Shown: in pieces, positions 54,484 to 63,876 of the stretch
Layout: each line of letters starts with the position of its first letter
Numbering within the stretch: position 1 is the stretch's first letter
Assembly: GCF_022829285.1 (NCBI RefSeq)
Contig: NZ_JAKSYI010000132.1
Span: 242,640 to 306,639, forward strand
Reading direction: 5' to 3'
Source: Methylobacterium sp. J-078
GTDB taxonomy: Bacteria; Pseudomonadota; Alphaproteobacteria; Rhizobiales; Beijerinckiaceae
DNA length: 64,000 bases
Position numbers and translations under genes: made by a program
Notes under the pieces: model-generated
Database searches by the model: none
Seen by the model: only the letters and a program-made list of their open reading frames with translations
Told to the model about the DNA's origin: nothing

Positions 54484-55653
54484 TCAGCCGAACCGCGCGA
54501 GCGCATAGGGTGCCAGATCGATGCGGCCGCCGCCCTGCAGCATCTCCTCGGCCACGGCCTCGCCGATGCCGGCCGAGTGCTTGAAGCCGTGCCCGGAGCA
54601 GGCGGAGACCACGAGGACCCGGTCCATCCGCGGGTGGCGGTCGATGATGAAGCCCCGGTCGGGCGTCACGGTGTAGAGGCAGGCGGCGGCCCGGGTCACC
54701 CGCGCCGTCGCGCCAGCGAGCCGGCCCGCCACGTGGTGTCGGTGCATCGCGGCGGACTCGGCGGGGCTCACGACGCGGTCGAGGGCCTCGGCCTGCGTCG
54801 ATGTCTCGTACTGCTCGGTGGCGACCTTCACCTCGGTTTCACCCGGCAGGGGTGGGAAGCCGTAGAGGTAGTCCGTGTCGCCGGAACCATGCATCCAGAT
54901 GAAGACCGGCGCATCGGGCCCGTAGGCCGAGGCATCGTCGAGAGCGTACCAGTGCAGCAGTTGGCGGTTGACGGTGAGCAGGTGCGTGAAGGGCGCGCCG
55001 AGTAGGGGTGCGGTCCAGGCTCCGGCGGAGACCACCACCTGATCGGCATGAACGACGCCGCGATCGGTCTCGATCCGGACCCCGCCCGGCTGCTGGAGAA
55101 TGGATCGCACCGTCGTCCCGGTGCGGATCTCGGCACCGAGCGCGCCGGCCCGGTGAAGCTGCGCGGCGATGCAGCGTTCTGGCCGGACGTAGCCGCCGCC
55201 CGGCTCGTAATAGGCCTTCTCGTCGCCGCTCAGATTGCGGAACTGTGGGAAGCGGCGCGCCACCTCGCGCCCGTCGAGGACCTCGTGCGGGATCGCGAAA
55301 GCCCGCGCGGCATCGATCGAGCGCCCGACGAAATCCGACTTCCCGTGATGCGAGGAGACACCGCTGCCCGGCCCCATCACGAGCGCGCCGCAGGCCGTCA
55401 GCAGTGTTTCGCCGGTTTCCGCCTCCAGGCTCCGCCAGATCCGGTGCGAGGCCAGGACGAAGGGGACGTAGGCGCGGCCCTCGCCGACGGCCTGCCGGGT
55501 GATGCGGCTCTCGCCGTGGCTCGACCCCGAGGTATGCGGCGGGGCGAAGCGATCGAGCCCGACCGCCTTCGCCCCGCGCAAGCCCAGTTGATAGAGGGCC
55601 GCGCTGCCCATGGCGCCGAGTCCGACGACGGCAATGTCAAAACGGTCTTCCAT
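54484..55653 (-). CDS. solA: SolA/sarcosine-oxidase-type FAD amino-acid oxidase
   Basis: A 389-aa monomeric N-methyl amino-acid oxidase (N-methyltryptophan or sarcosine oxidase-like). The FAD-binding motif is FDIAVVGLGAMGSAALYQLGLRG. The substrate-loop region has SGSSHGESRITR, and the covalent-FAD Cys is in VVSACSGHGFKHSAGIGEA near residue 348. It oxidises the N-methyl group to formaldehyde with H2O2. In a methylotroph that formaldehyde could enter C1 metabolism. It lies 131 bp upstream of the ABC binding-protein gene in the same direction, so the transporter probably brings in the substrate. The exact substrate is unknown. Confidence 0.88.
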   Translation of the reverse strand: MEDRFDIAVVGLGAMGSAALYQLGLRGAKAVGLDRFAPPHTSGSSHGESRITRQAVGEGRAYVPFVLASHRIWRSLEAETGETLLTACGALVMGPGSGVSSHHGKSDFVGRSIDAARAFAIPHEVLDGREVARRFPQFRNLSGDEKAYYEPGGGYVRPERCIAAQLHRAGALGAEIRTGTTVRSILQQPGGVRIETDRGVVHADQVVVSAGAWTAPLLGAPFTHLLTVNRQLLHWYALDDASAYGPDAPVFIWMHGSGDTDYLYGFPPLPGETEVKVATEQYETSTQAEALDRVVSPAESAAMHRHHVAGRLAGATARVTRAAACLYTVTPDRGFIIDRHPRMDRVLVVSACSGHGFKHSAGIGEAVAEEMLQGGGRIDLAPYALARFG

Positions 55654-56202
55654 CGCAGGATGCGCTCCGGTCCGCCCTCAAGGAGAGTGCCGTTCGCTTG
55701 AGGGAAAATCGAAGGTGAGGCAATGCGCCTGGCGGGATGCCATGCGCAGCGTGCCGATCGGACGGCGCATATGACCAGCTCGCTCCGTCGCTGGACCAAG
55801 CTGCGATCGGCCGATCGATCACGAACGCGGCGGTCGCTGACAGCCGAAATCGATCGTACCAGATGTCGAAGTTTTTCAATATTGATCATATTAAAAAGTC
55901 TATTTACTGATTTTGACCTGCCCATCAAGGCCTTCAAGATTTGGTTTTATATCGATTGATCTCGCATCAGGCGAGCGGATAGGACGGTGGGCGGCCTGCG
56001 CAGGCGGCTTGGCGCACGCCTTGCATGAGTGGACGGGCAGCGCAGAGCCATCGGCTCTCATGGGTTGGCGTGCCCATCCGACGATGCCCGTCCTGGACGG
56101 TGCTGCCCGGTCCGACTGCATCATGCCTTCCTCGATGCAGCCCTGCGTCTGGCAGACCGAACGATCGCGGTGCCATCGCCCTCTGCGGGATCGGAGAGCA
56201 TC
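55654..56202. other. Divergent gap with AT-rich segment
   Basis: A 549-bp region between the oxidase gene (minus) and the second ABC system (plus). Bases about 55870-55960 are markedly AT-rich compared with the surroundings and contain the palindrome at 55878-55892. Frames in this region have no recognisable domain. Promoters for both directions must lie here. Confidence 0.5.
55878..55892. promoter_or_regulatory. AT-rich palindrome in divergent gap
   Basis: AATAT-tgatc-ATATT, a perfect 5-bp inverted repeat within the AT-rich stretch between the divergent oxidase and ABC transporter genes. It could be an operator for an unlinked regulator, since no regulator gene is in this part of the window. 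Confidence 0.35.
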
Positions 56203-57258
56203 ATGTGCGAACGTGACGGTCTGTTCTTTCAACGCTTCTCCCGACGTGGCCTTCTGCGCGCAGCGGGATCGGCCAGCGCTGCCATCGCGCTGCCGGCCCA
56301 TCTCGCGACCCTGGTCGCACCGGCCGCCGCCGCGGGCGCGACGACCACCGTCAAGGCGACCCACGGGTCGGGCTTCTGCAACCTCGGCATGTTCCTCGCC
56401 CATGAGCGCAAACTGACGGAGGGCGACGGGGTCAGCCTGGATTTCGTGGTCACGCCCTCGAACGCCGAGATCACGACCATGTTCGGTGCCGGGCTCGTCG
56501 ACATGTCGATGATCCCCTACTCGAACTTCATGACCCTGTACGACGCCGGTGCCCCGGTGAAGATCGTCGCCGGCGGCGGTGTCCAGGGCTGCATGATCGT
56601 GGCCCGGGAAGGCATCCGGTCCGCGGCCGACCTGAAGGGCAAGACCCTCGGCACCTTCCAGGCGGACACCCTCGAGGTCCTGCCGTTCGACTACCTCAAG
56701 AAGGCCGGACTGACCTTCCAGGACCTCGATGTACGCTACCTCGATACATCACCGGAGCTGGCCCAGGCCTTCATCGCCGGCGCGGTCGATGCGATCTGCC
56801 ACATCGAGCCCTACGCCACGCAGTGCCTGCAGTCGCGCAAGGGCGCCACGCTCCTCTCGGACGGAACCGACGTCTACGGCCCCGGCTATTCAGACTGCGT
56901 CCTGGCGGCCCGGTCGCCGCTGATCGAGAAAAGCCCCGCCACCGTACGGGCGGTGATCAAGGCCCTGTTCACCGCGCAGTCGCAGATCGAATCCGATCGC
57001 GCTGCGGCGCTGAAGGACACCGTCGGCAACTACTACAAGACTACCATGGAAGCGGCGGTCGATGCCTCCGCCAAGCAACCCGTCTGCACGGATCAGCGCA
57101 ACCAGACCGACTTCATCATCGCCCGCGGGCAATCGATGAAGGAGATGGGCTACGTCAAGAAGGCGCCCGGACCGGATGCGTTCGACTGGAGCCTGATGGA
57201 ACAGGTCATCGCCGAGAACCGGCCGCTCTATGACGGGCTGAAGCTGAAATCGGCCTGA
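56203..57258 (+). CDS. NMT1/SsuA-type ABC binding protein, Tat signal
   Basis: A 351-aa substrate-binding protein. The start ATG 56203 follows GGAGAG. The leader has a twin-arginine motif RFSRRGLLRAAGSASAAIAL. The mature domain GFCNLGMFLAHERKLTEGDGVSLDFVVTPSNAEITTMFGAGLVDMSMIPYSNFM is typical of the NMT1/THI5-like and nitrate/taurine families. It heads an ABC operon with a permease and an ATPase. Family substrates include sulfonates, pyrimidines and nitrate; the co-located deaminase and amidase favour a nitrogen heterocycle or amide. That is inference. Confidence 0.9.
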   Translation: MCERDGLFFQRFSRRGLLRAAGSASAAIALPAHLATLVAPAAAAGATTTVKATHGSGFCNLGMFLAHERKLTEGDGVSLDFVVTPSNAEITTMFGAGLVDMSMIPYSNFMTLYDAGAPVKIVAGGGVQGCMIVAREGIRSAADLKGKTLGTFQADTLEVLPFDYLKKAGLTFQDLDVRYLDTSPELAQAFIAGAVDAICHIEPYATQCLQSRKGATLLSDGTDVYGPGYSDCVLAARSPLIEKSPATVRAVIKALFTAQSQIESDRAAALKDTVGNYYKTTMEAAVDASAKQPVCTDQRNQTDFIIARGQSMKEMGYVKKAPGPDAFDWSLMEQVIAENRPLYDGLKLKSA

Positions 57259-57309
57259 CGGACACCGCGTCTCCCGGACCTGATTCCCAATCTTCCGAAA
57301 GGCAGCCTC

Positions 57310-58239
57310 ATGGCCGCGACGGACGTTCCACTCGGCGCAGTGGCGCCGGTTTCTGCACAATCCGCGCAGGCGGCACCGGGACAGGGGCGGGCCTTGGCTC
57401 CCCCGCGATACCCCCGCCTGCGCGCGGGTCTGGCGACCCTCGGCTGGAGCCTCGCTTCGCTCGGCCTGTTCGCCGGCCTGTGGGAGGCCCTCTGGGCGCT
57501 CGGGTTCCTGAACCCGCTGCTCCTGCCGCCCCCACACCTGTTCCTCTCCGACCTTCCGGCGACCCTGAAGTATTTCGACCGGTCCAACCGGATCGGCAGC
57601 CGCAGCGAGGGCGGGGGCGTCATGCCGCTCCTCGCCACCATCGGGTGGACGACCATGCGGGTCACGGTCGGCCTCGTACTCGGTTTCGTCGGCGGCGTTC
57701 TGGTGGGCGCGCTGCTCCACTATGTCCGGCTGTTCCGCAACCTCGTCCTGCCCACGGTGCTCCTGCTGGCGCCGATCTCGCCGGTGGCCTGGCTGCCGGT
57801 GGCGATCTTCGTGTTCGGCATCGGCGACGTCCCGGCGATCTTTCTCGTGTTCATCACGCTCTTCTTCGCCATCGCGCTGACGACGAGCGCGCAGATCGCG
57901 GCGGTGCCGGTCACCTATCTCAACGTCGCCCGCATCATGGGCGCGGATGCGCGTCAGACCTTCTTCCGGGTGGTGCTGCCGTCGATCCTGCCGGGGTTGT
58001 TCATGACCCTGCGCCTCAACCTGTTCGCCGCCTGGATGGTGGTGCTGATCGCGGAGGCGGTGGGCGTCGGCAGCGGCCTCGGGCAGATCGTCTCGCTCGC
58101 CCGCTCGACCTTCAACGCCCGCCTCAGCTTCTTCACCATGGCGATCATCGGCCTGCTCGGCTTCAGCTTCGACTGGGCTCTGCGCCAGGTCCAGGCCCGG
58201 ATGCTGTGGTGGATCGCCCCCCAGGGAGGCGGGCGATGA
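57310..58239 (+). CDS. SsuC/TauC-type ABC permease
   Basis: A 309-aa inner-membrane permease with about six helices. The N-terminal Ala/Pro stretch (about 1-40) is long and probably cytoplasmic. The EAA loop is AAVPVTYLNVARIMGADARQTFFRVVLPSILPGLFMTLRLNLFAAWMVVLIAEAVGV. It follows the binding-protein gene by 51 bp and overlaps the ATPase start as ATGA. Confidence 0.92.
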   Translation: MAATDVPLGAVAPVSAQSAQAAPGQGRALAPPRYPRLRAGLATLGWSLASLGLFAGLWEALWALGFLNPLLLPPPHLFLSDLPATLKYFDRSNRIGSRSEGGGVMPLLATIGWTTMRVTVGLVLGFVGGVLVGALLHYVRLFRNLVLPTVLLLAPISPVAWLPVAIFVFGIGDVPAIFLVFITLFFAIALTTSAQIAAVPVTYLNVARIMGADARQTFFRVVLPSILPGLFMTLRLNLFAAWMVVLIAEAVGVGSGLGQIVSLARSTFNARLSFFTMAIIGLLGFSFDWALRQVQARMLWWIAPQGGGR

Positions 58240-59051
58240 ACGGTCCGGTCCGGAACCCCTCGCTCCGCCGCCCGACCGTGCATCTGTCGGGCGTCGGCAA
58301 GACCTGGACGCCCGCCGGACGCAGCCCCGTCCAGGCCCTGCGGGACATCGACCTCGACATCGCCCCCGGCGAGTTCGTGGTCTTCCTCGGCCCCTCCGGC
58401 TGCGGGAAGTCGACGCTGCTCTACATGATCGCCGGGCTGGAGCCGGCGAGCGCCGGCACGATGGAGGCGGACGGCCTGCCGATCACGGGGCCGTCGGCCG
58501 AGCGCGGCCTGATCTTCCAGGACGCCTCGCTGTTCCCCTGGCTGACGATCCTGGACAACGTCGCGTTCGGCCTCTCCATCGGCGCGGTCCAGAAGCTGAA
58601 GCGCCGGGAGATCGCCGCGGAGATGCTGCGGCGGGTCGGCCTCGCCGACATGATGGACAAGAAGCCGGACGAACTCTCCGGGGGCATGCGCCAGCGCGCC
58701 GCCTGTGCACGGGCGCTCGCCATGCGCCCGAAGGTCCTCATGATGGACGAGCCCTTCGCGGCCCTCGACGTCCAGACCCGCGCCAAGATGCAGGATTTCC
58801 TCCTGCAGATCTGGCGCGACAGCGGCGCCTCCATCGTCCTCGTCACGCATTCCATCGACGAGGCGGTCGCTCTGGCTGATCGGGTCGTCGTGTTCACCGC
58901 CCGTCCCGGCGGGGTGAAGACCATCGTGCCGGTGGATCTGCCCCGCCCGCGCAATCCCCGCGACCCGCGCTTCCACGACCTGCGCGACCGCTTCGGCGAA
59001 CTCCTCGCCGACGAGGTCGACCGGGCCTTCGCGGAGCAGGAGGCGCGCTGA
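58236..59051 (+). CDS. SsuB/TauB-type ABC ATP-binding protein
   Basis: A 271-aa ATPase. Walker A is GPSGCGKSTLLYMIAGLE, the Q-loop LIFQDASLFPWLTILDNVAFGL, the signature ELSGGMRQRAACARALAMRPKVLMMDEPFAALD, and the switch His is in IVLVTHSIDEAVALADRVVVF. The 'PWLTVLDNV'-like Q-loop region is a hallmark of nitrate/sulfonate/taurine-type importers. ATG 58236 overlaps the permease stop. Confidence 0.94.
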   Translation: MNGPVRNPSLRRPTVHLSGVGKTWTPAGRSPVQALRDIDLDIAPGEFVVFLGPSGCGKSTLLYMIAGLEPASAGTMEADGLPITGPSAERGLIFQDASLFPWLTILDNVAFGLSIGAVQKLKRREIAAEMLRRVGLADMMDKKPDELSGGMRQRAACARALAMRPKVLMMDEPFAALDVQTRAKMQDFLLQIWRDSGASIVLVTHSIDEAVALADRVVVFTARPGGVKTIVPVDLPRPRNPRDPRFHDLRDRFGELLADEVDRAFAEQEAR

Positions 59052-59100
59052 GCGCCGTCCCCGTCCGCCACCATCGCTCTCAACCGCCTGAAGGATCAGC

Positions 59101-60639
59101 ATGACCGAGATCATCGTCGAGGCTCGCACCATCATCACGGGCGTGCAGGACCGGCATACCCCGATCATTCACGACAACGCAGCCGTGCTGGTGCGGGACG
59201 GCGTCATCGTCGAGGTGGGCGATCCGGCGGCCTTGCGCGCCGAGGCCCCGGACGCGACCGTGCATCGTTACCCGCGCCACGTGATGCTGCCGGGCTTCGT
59301 CAACAGCCATCACCATGTCGGGCTCACCCCCCTGCAACTCGGCTCGCCCGACCACGCCCTGGAACTCTGGTTCGCCACGCGCATCGCCGCCAAGCGAGTC
59401 GACCACGAACTCGACACCCTTTATTCCGCCTTCGAGATGCTCGCCTCCGGCGTCACCACCGTGCAGCACATCCACGGGTGGATGGCCGGCGGCTACGAGC
59501 AGGTCCACGGCGCGGCCTCGCAGGTGCTCGGCGCCTATCGCAAGATCGGGATGCGGGCGTCCTACTGCTACGCCGTGCGCGAACAGAACCGCCTCGTCTA
59601 CGAGGCCGACGAGGCCTTCTGCGAGCGCCTGCCCCAGCCCGTCGCCGGGCAGCTGATGGCGCACCTCAAGGCACAGTCGATGCCGTTCGCGGATTTCATG
59701 ACCCTGTTCGAGACCCTGAAGGCAGAGAACGAGGGCGAGCGCCTCACCCGGATCCAGCTGGCCCCGGCCAACCTGCACTGGTGCAGCGACGAGGCGCTGC
59801 AGACCCTCGATGCCACCGCGCGCAAGCACGGCGTGCCCATGCACATGCATCTTCTCGAGACCGCGTATCAGAAGGAATATGCCCGGCGCCGGACCGGCAA
59901 GACCGCCGTGCGGCACCTGCACGACCTCGGCGTGCTCGGGCCGCATCTGACCCTCGGGCACGGCGTCTGGCTGACCGCGGAGGATGCCGACATCGCCGCC
60001 GACACTGGCACCTGCATCTGCCACAACTGTTCGTCGAACTTCCGCCTGCGCTCGGGCGTGGCGCCCCTCAACCTCTACGAGGCCAAGGGCATGACCGTCG
60101 GAATGGGCCTCGACGAGGCCGGCATCAACGAGGACCGGGATATGCTCCAGGAGTTGCGCCTCGTCCTGCGGGCTCACCGCACCCCCGGCATGGACGACGA
60201 CGTGCCCACCTGCCCGCAGGTTCTGCGGATGGCGACCGAGCATGGCGCCAAGACCACGGCCTTCGGCCAGAGCATCGGCCGACTCGATCCGGGCCGCTTC
60301 TTCGACGCGGTGCTGATCGACTACGACAAGGCGACCTATCCCTACCAGGACACAGACATCCCGATTCTCGACGCGCTGATGCAGCGCGCCAAGACGGGGG
60401 CCGTCGATGCGGTCTTCGTCGACGGGCGGATCGTCTACGCCGATGGCCGCTTCACCCGGGTCGACCGGGATGCCGTGCTCGCCGAGATCGCCGAAACCCT
60501 TGGCCGGCCGCGGACCCCGGAGGAGGTCACCCGGCGGGAGCTCGGGCTCGCCGTCACGCCCTACGTCAAGGCCTTCTACGACGGCTACCTGCCCGACACC
60601 CCGCGCCAGCCCTTCTACGCGCCGTCCTCACGCGCCTGA
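59101..60639 (+). CDS. Amidohydrolase-superfamily deaminase (AtzA/TrzA/SsnA-like)
   Basis: A 512-aa zinc hydrolase. Metal and catalytic residues are all visible: GFVNSHHHVGL (HxH), VPMHMHLLETAYQKEYA (His and the Glu), LGHGVW (His), VGMGLDEAGINEDRDM (Asp). The flanking beta-sandwich parts begin at IIVEARTIITGVQDRHTPI and end at AVFVDGRIVYADGRF. This composition belongs to chlorohydrolase-type aminohydrolases acting on nitrogen heterocycles (guanine, triazines, hydroxypyrimidines, S-adenosylhomocysteine). The substrate is not readable. It is 49 bp after the ABC ATPase and so probably part of its operon. Confidence 0.85.
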   Translation: MTEIIVEARTIITGVQDRHTPIIHDNAAVLVRDGVIVEVGDPAALRAEAPDATVHRYPRHVMLPGFVNSHHHVGLTPLQLGSPDHALELWFATRIAAKRVDHELDTLYSAFEMLASGVTTVQHIHGWMAGGYEQVHGAASQVLGAYRKIGMRASYCYAVREQNRLVYEADEAFCERLPQPVAGQLMAHLKAQSMPFADFMTLFETLKAENEGERLTRIQLAPANLHWCSDEALQTLDATARKHGVPMHMHLLETAYQKEYARRRTGKTAVRHLHDLGVLGPHLTLGHGVWLTAEDADIAADTGTCICHNCSSNFRLRSGVAPLNLYEAKGMTVGMGLDEAGINEDRDMLQELRLVLRAHRTPGMDDDVPTCPQVLRMATEHGAKTTAFGQSIGRLDPGRFFDAVLIDYDKATYPYQDTDIPILDALMQRAKTGAVDAVFVDGRIVYADGRFTRVDRDAVLAEIAETLGRPRTPEEVTRRELGLAVTPYVKAFYDGYLPDTPRQPFYAPSSRA

Positions 60640-60682
60640 CGGTCTGCCCACGATCCTCCACGGAAACACGAGGTCCGACACG

Positions 60683-62284
60683 ATGACGAGCGGAAAGCGA
60701 GCGGCGCTCATCGCCGTGGGGATCGGGGCTTGCACGTCCGTCGCGCAGGCCGAGAGCCAGTTGCGTATCGCCATGACGGCGACCGACATCCCCACAACCA
60801 CGGGGATGCCGAACAACGGGTTCGAAGGCCTGCGTTTTCTCGGCTATCCGGTCTTCGAGCCGCTGGTGCAGTGGGACCTCACGCGCAGCGACCGGCCCGC
60901 GACACTCAGGCCGGGATTGGCCGAGCGCTGGGAGCAGATGCCCGAGGACAAGCGGACTTGGCTCTTCCACCTGCGCGACGGCGTCGCGTTCCACGACGGC
61001 ACGGCTTTCGACGCCGATGCGGTGTTGTGGAACCTCGACCGCTACTTCAAGGCCGACAGCCCGCAATACGAGGTGGCCGCTGCCGGCATCACGAAGACGC
61101 GGGTGCCGATCATCGCCGGCTATCGTAAGGTCGATGATCACACGGTCGCGGTGACGACGACCGTCGCGGCCTCGTACTTCCCCTACATGATGGTCTACCT
61201 GCTGTTCACCGCACCGTCCTCGTTCGAGAAGGGCGGGCGCAACTGGGCCGGGACCGCGATGCTGCCGGCCGCCGGGACGGGACCGTTCCGGATCGCGCGG
61301 GTCAGTCCGCGCGAGGCCGTCGATCTGGCGCGGTTCGACGGCTACTGGGACGCCGCTCGCAGGGCGAAGGTCGACCGGATCCGGCTGATGCCGATCCCGG
61401 AGGCGAATGCCCGGATCGCCGCCCTGCGCTCGGGACAGGTCGACTGGATCGAGGTCCCGGCCGCCGATGGAATCCCGTCTCTGAAGGCTGCAGGCTTCAC
61501 CGTCACCACGGGCTCCTACCCGCATGTCTGGCCGTGGTTCTACAACATCGGCGCCAAGGACAGCCCGTTCCGCGACGTACGGGTCCGGCAGGCGCTGAAC
61601 TACTGCGTGGACCGCGACTCGATCGTCAGCTTCCTCAACGGCACGGCCGAGTCGGCGGTCGGTTGGCTGAAAGCCGACGATCCGAGCTTCGGCGCGCCGC
61701 AGAACCGCTATCGCTTCGATCCGGACAAGGGCCGGGCACTCCTGGCCGAGGCCGGGTACGGAGCCAAGAAGCCCTTGGCCTTCCCGGTGATGATCTCGAC
61801 CTCGGGCTCGGGCCAGATGCTGCCGCTGCCGATGAACGAATTCCTGCAGGAGAACCTGAAGCAATCCTGCGGCGTCGAGGTGAGCTTCAACGTCGTGGAA
61901 TGGCAGGTGCTTCTGAACGCCACCCGCGCCCTCCCGGATGCCGCGAGCATCTCCGGTGCGATGGCGCTCAATGTGAGTTCGCCCTCCTCGGATGCCGGCG
62001 TCATGGCCCGTTATTTCTCCTCCGATCGCTTTCCCCCGAGCGGCTTCAATTTCCCCAACTGGAAGGACGAGACCTTCGACACCGCGCTCCGGCGCCTGTC
62101 GGATTCGACCGACCCGGCGGTGATTGCCGAGGCGACCCGCATCGCGCACGCGCGCCTCGTGGACGATCCGCCCTGGCTCTATGTCGTGCACGATCGCAAT
62201 CCGCGCGCGATGTCGCCACGGGTGAAGGGTTTCGTACCGGCCCAATCCTGGTTCCTCGACCTGTCCCTCGTCAGCGTCCAATAG
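60683..62284 (+). CDS. DppA/OppA-type (SBP_bac_5) binding protein without own permeases
   Basis: A 533-aa periplasmic substrate-binding protein. The signal peptide is MTSGKRAALIAVGIGACTSV, ending in AQA. Landmarks: PVFEPLVQWDLTRSDRPATLRPGLAERWEQ, WLFHLRDGVAFHDGTAFDADAVLWNLDRYF, DVRVRQALNYCVDRDSIVSFLNG and LVDDPPWLYVVHDRNPRAMSPRVKGF. The family binds peptides, nickel, glutathione or opines. No DppBCDF-type permeases follow; the next gene is an amidase 7 bp downstream. Confidence 0.9.
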   Translation: MTSGKRAALIAVGIGACTSVAQAESQLRIAMTATDIPTTTGMPNNGFEGLRFLGYPVFEPLVQWDLTRSDRPATLRPGLAERWEQMPEDKRTWLFHLRDGVAFHDGTAFDADAVLWNLDRYFKADSPQYEVAAAGITKTRVPIIAGYRKVDDHTVAVTTTVAASYFPYMMVYLLFTAPSSFEKGGRNWAGTAMLPAAGTGPFRIARVSPREAVDLARFDGYWDAARRAKVDRIRLMPIPEANARIAALRSGQVDWIEVPAADGIPSLKAAGFTVTTGSYPHVWPWFYNIGAKDSPFRDVRVRQALNYCVDRDSIVSFLNGTAESAVGWLKADDPSFGAPQNRYRFDPDKGRALLAEAGYGAKKPLAFPVMISTSGSGQMLPLPMNEFLQENLKQSCGVEVSFNVVEWQVLLNATRALPDAASISGAMALNVSSPSSDAGVMARYFSSDRFPPSGFNFPNWKDETFDTALRRLSDSTDPAVIAEATRIAHARLVDDPPWLYVVHDRNPRAMSPRVKGFVPAQSWFLDLSLVSVQ

Positions 62285-62291
62285 GCGTTCC

Positions 62292-63683
62292 ATGTCAGAC
62301 CCGACCCAGCGCGACGCCCTCTCCCTCGCCGAAGCGATCGCCGCCCGCCGCCTGTCGCCGGTGGAGGCCGTCGAGGCGCACCTCGCCCGGATCGCCGCCC
62401 ATGAGCCGACGCTACAGGCCTTCACGGAGGTCTATGCCGACGATGCGCGCCTCGCCGCCGAGGGCGCCGACCGGGCGATCCGTTCCGGTCACGCCGTCGG
62501 TCCCCTGCACGGGGTGCCGGTGGTGCTCAAGGACCTGATCGACCTCGCCGGCCGGGTCACCATGGGGGGCTCGGCGGCGCACCGGGCCCGCCGCGCGGAC
62601 ACCACGGCCACCATCGCCCACCGGCTGATCGCGCAGGGGATGATCGTGCTGGGCAAGACGCACACCGTGGAGTTCGCCTATGGCGGGTGGGGCACCAACC
62701 AGCATCTCGGGACGCCCTGGAACCCCTGGGACCTCGCGGTGGCCCGCACGCCCGGTGGATCGAGCAGCGGCACCGGCGTCTCCGTCGCCGCCCGCATGGC
62801 GCCCTGGGGCATCGGCACGGATACGGGTGGATCGGTCCGCCTGCCCGCCTCCTTCTGCGGGCTCACCGGGCTCAAGGTCACGGTCGGGCGCGTCAGCACT
62901 CACGGGATCGTCCCGTTGAGCGCCACCCTCGATACGCCCGGGCCGCTGGGCCGCTCGGTCGCCGATGTGGCGGTTCTCTATCGCGCGATCGCGGGACCCG
63001 ACATTCTCGATCCCTCGACCCGCGGCATCGACCCCATCGATCCGCTGCCCGGCCTGACGCGCGGCGTGCGCGGACTGCGCCTCGCGCGCATGCCGAGGGC
63101 GGAACGGGCGGGGGTCTCGCCCGAGATGCTGAGTGCCTACGACGCGGCCCTCGAGCAGTTCGAACGGCTCGGTGCCGAGGTGGTGGACATCGCCCTGCCG
63201 TTCCGCTTCGCCGACCTCATGAGCGTTCAGGCCAGCGCTGTGACCAATGCCGAGGCCTATTTCGTCAACGGCCGCCTTGCGGAGGACCCGGACGCCCCTC
63301 TCGGCGATGCCGTGCGGGCCCGCATCCTGGCCGGAGCAAGCGTGACCGCGCAGGATTATCTCGCCACCCAGTCCCTGCGCCGCGATCGCCGGCGCCAGTT
63401 CCTGGCCGCGATGGAGGGGATCGACGCCCTGCTGACGCCGACCACCGAGACGGCGGCCATTCCCCTCGCAGAGGTCGACGAGGGGCACTTGCCCTCGCGC
63501 TTCACCCGGTTCGGGAACCTGCTGGATCTCTGTGCCTTGGCCCTCCCGAACGGTTTCACCGGGGCGGGATTGCCGCTCTCCCTCCAGATCACGTGCCGCG
63601 GCTACGAAGAGGCTCTGGCACTGCGCATTGGACATGCCTATCAAGCCGCCACCGAGTGGCACCTGCGCAGTCCATTCGAATAA
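62292..63683 (+). CDS. Amidase-signature-family amidase
   Basis: A 463-aa amidase that hydrolyses an amide to acid and ammonia. The Ser-cisSer-Lys triad is visible: Lys80 in VPVVLKDLID, cis-Ser157 in RTPGGSSSGTGV, nucleophile Ser181 in GTDTGGSVRLPA. The C-terminal region reads TTETAAIPLAEVDEGHL, then LCALALPNGFTGAGLPLSLQI. It is close to AtzE-like and GatA-like enzymes, but gatB and gatC are absent, so a catabolic amidase is favoured. It starts 7 bp after the binding protein and ends the operon 56203-63683. Confidence 0.92.
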   Translation: MSDPTQRDALSLAEAIAARRLSPVEAVEAHLARIAAHEPTLQAFTEVYADDARLAAEGADRAIRSGHAVGPLHGVPVVLKDLIDLAGRVTMGGSAAHRARRADTTATIAHRLIAQGMIVLGKTHTVEFAYGGWGTNQHLGTPWNPWDLAVARTPGGSSSGTGVSVAARMAPWGIGTDTGGSVRLPASFCGLTGLKVTVGRVSTHGIVPLSATLDTPGPLGRSVADVAVLYRAIAGPDILDPSTRGIDPIDPLPGLTRGVRGLRLARMPRAERAGVSPEMLSAYDAALEQFERLGAEVVDIALPFRFADLMSVQASAVTNAEAYFVNGRLAEDPDAPLGDAVRARILAGASVTAQDYLATQSLRRDRRRQFLAAMEGIDALLTPTTETAAIPLAEVDEGHLPSRFTRFGNLLDLCALALPNGFTGAGLPLSLQITCRGYEEALALRIGHAYQAATEWHLRSPFE

Positions 63684-63876
63684 TTGGGTTCAAGGCTGTC
63701 GGTATTGCTGCATTTTCCCTAACAAATGGGTTTTCACCTCGTTTTCAAGAACAGAAAACATCAGCAGTCTGCGGCACAGGCATGATTGCAGAAAGACCTA
63801 GAGTCTCTGGCATCAAACTGAGGAAGTCGGACGTTCGCGCAGATAACAACGATCGGTGGCCTAGAGCGTTTTCCAC

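Noticed and set aside
62292..63683. GatA subunit of Glu-tRNA(Gln) amidotransferase
   Set aside because: The amidase signature fits, but gatB and gatC are absent and the context is catabolic.
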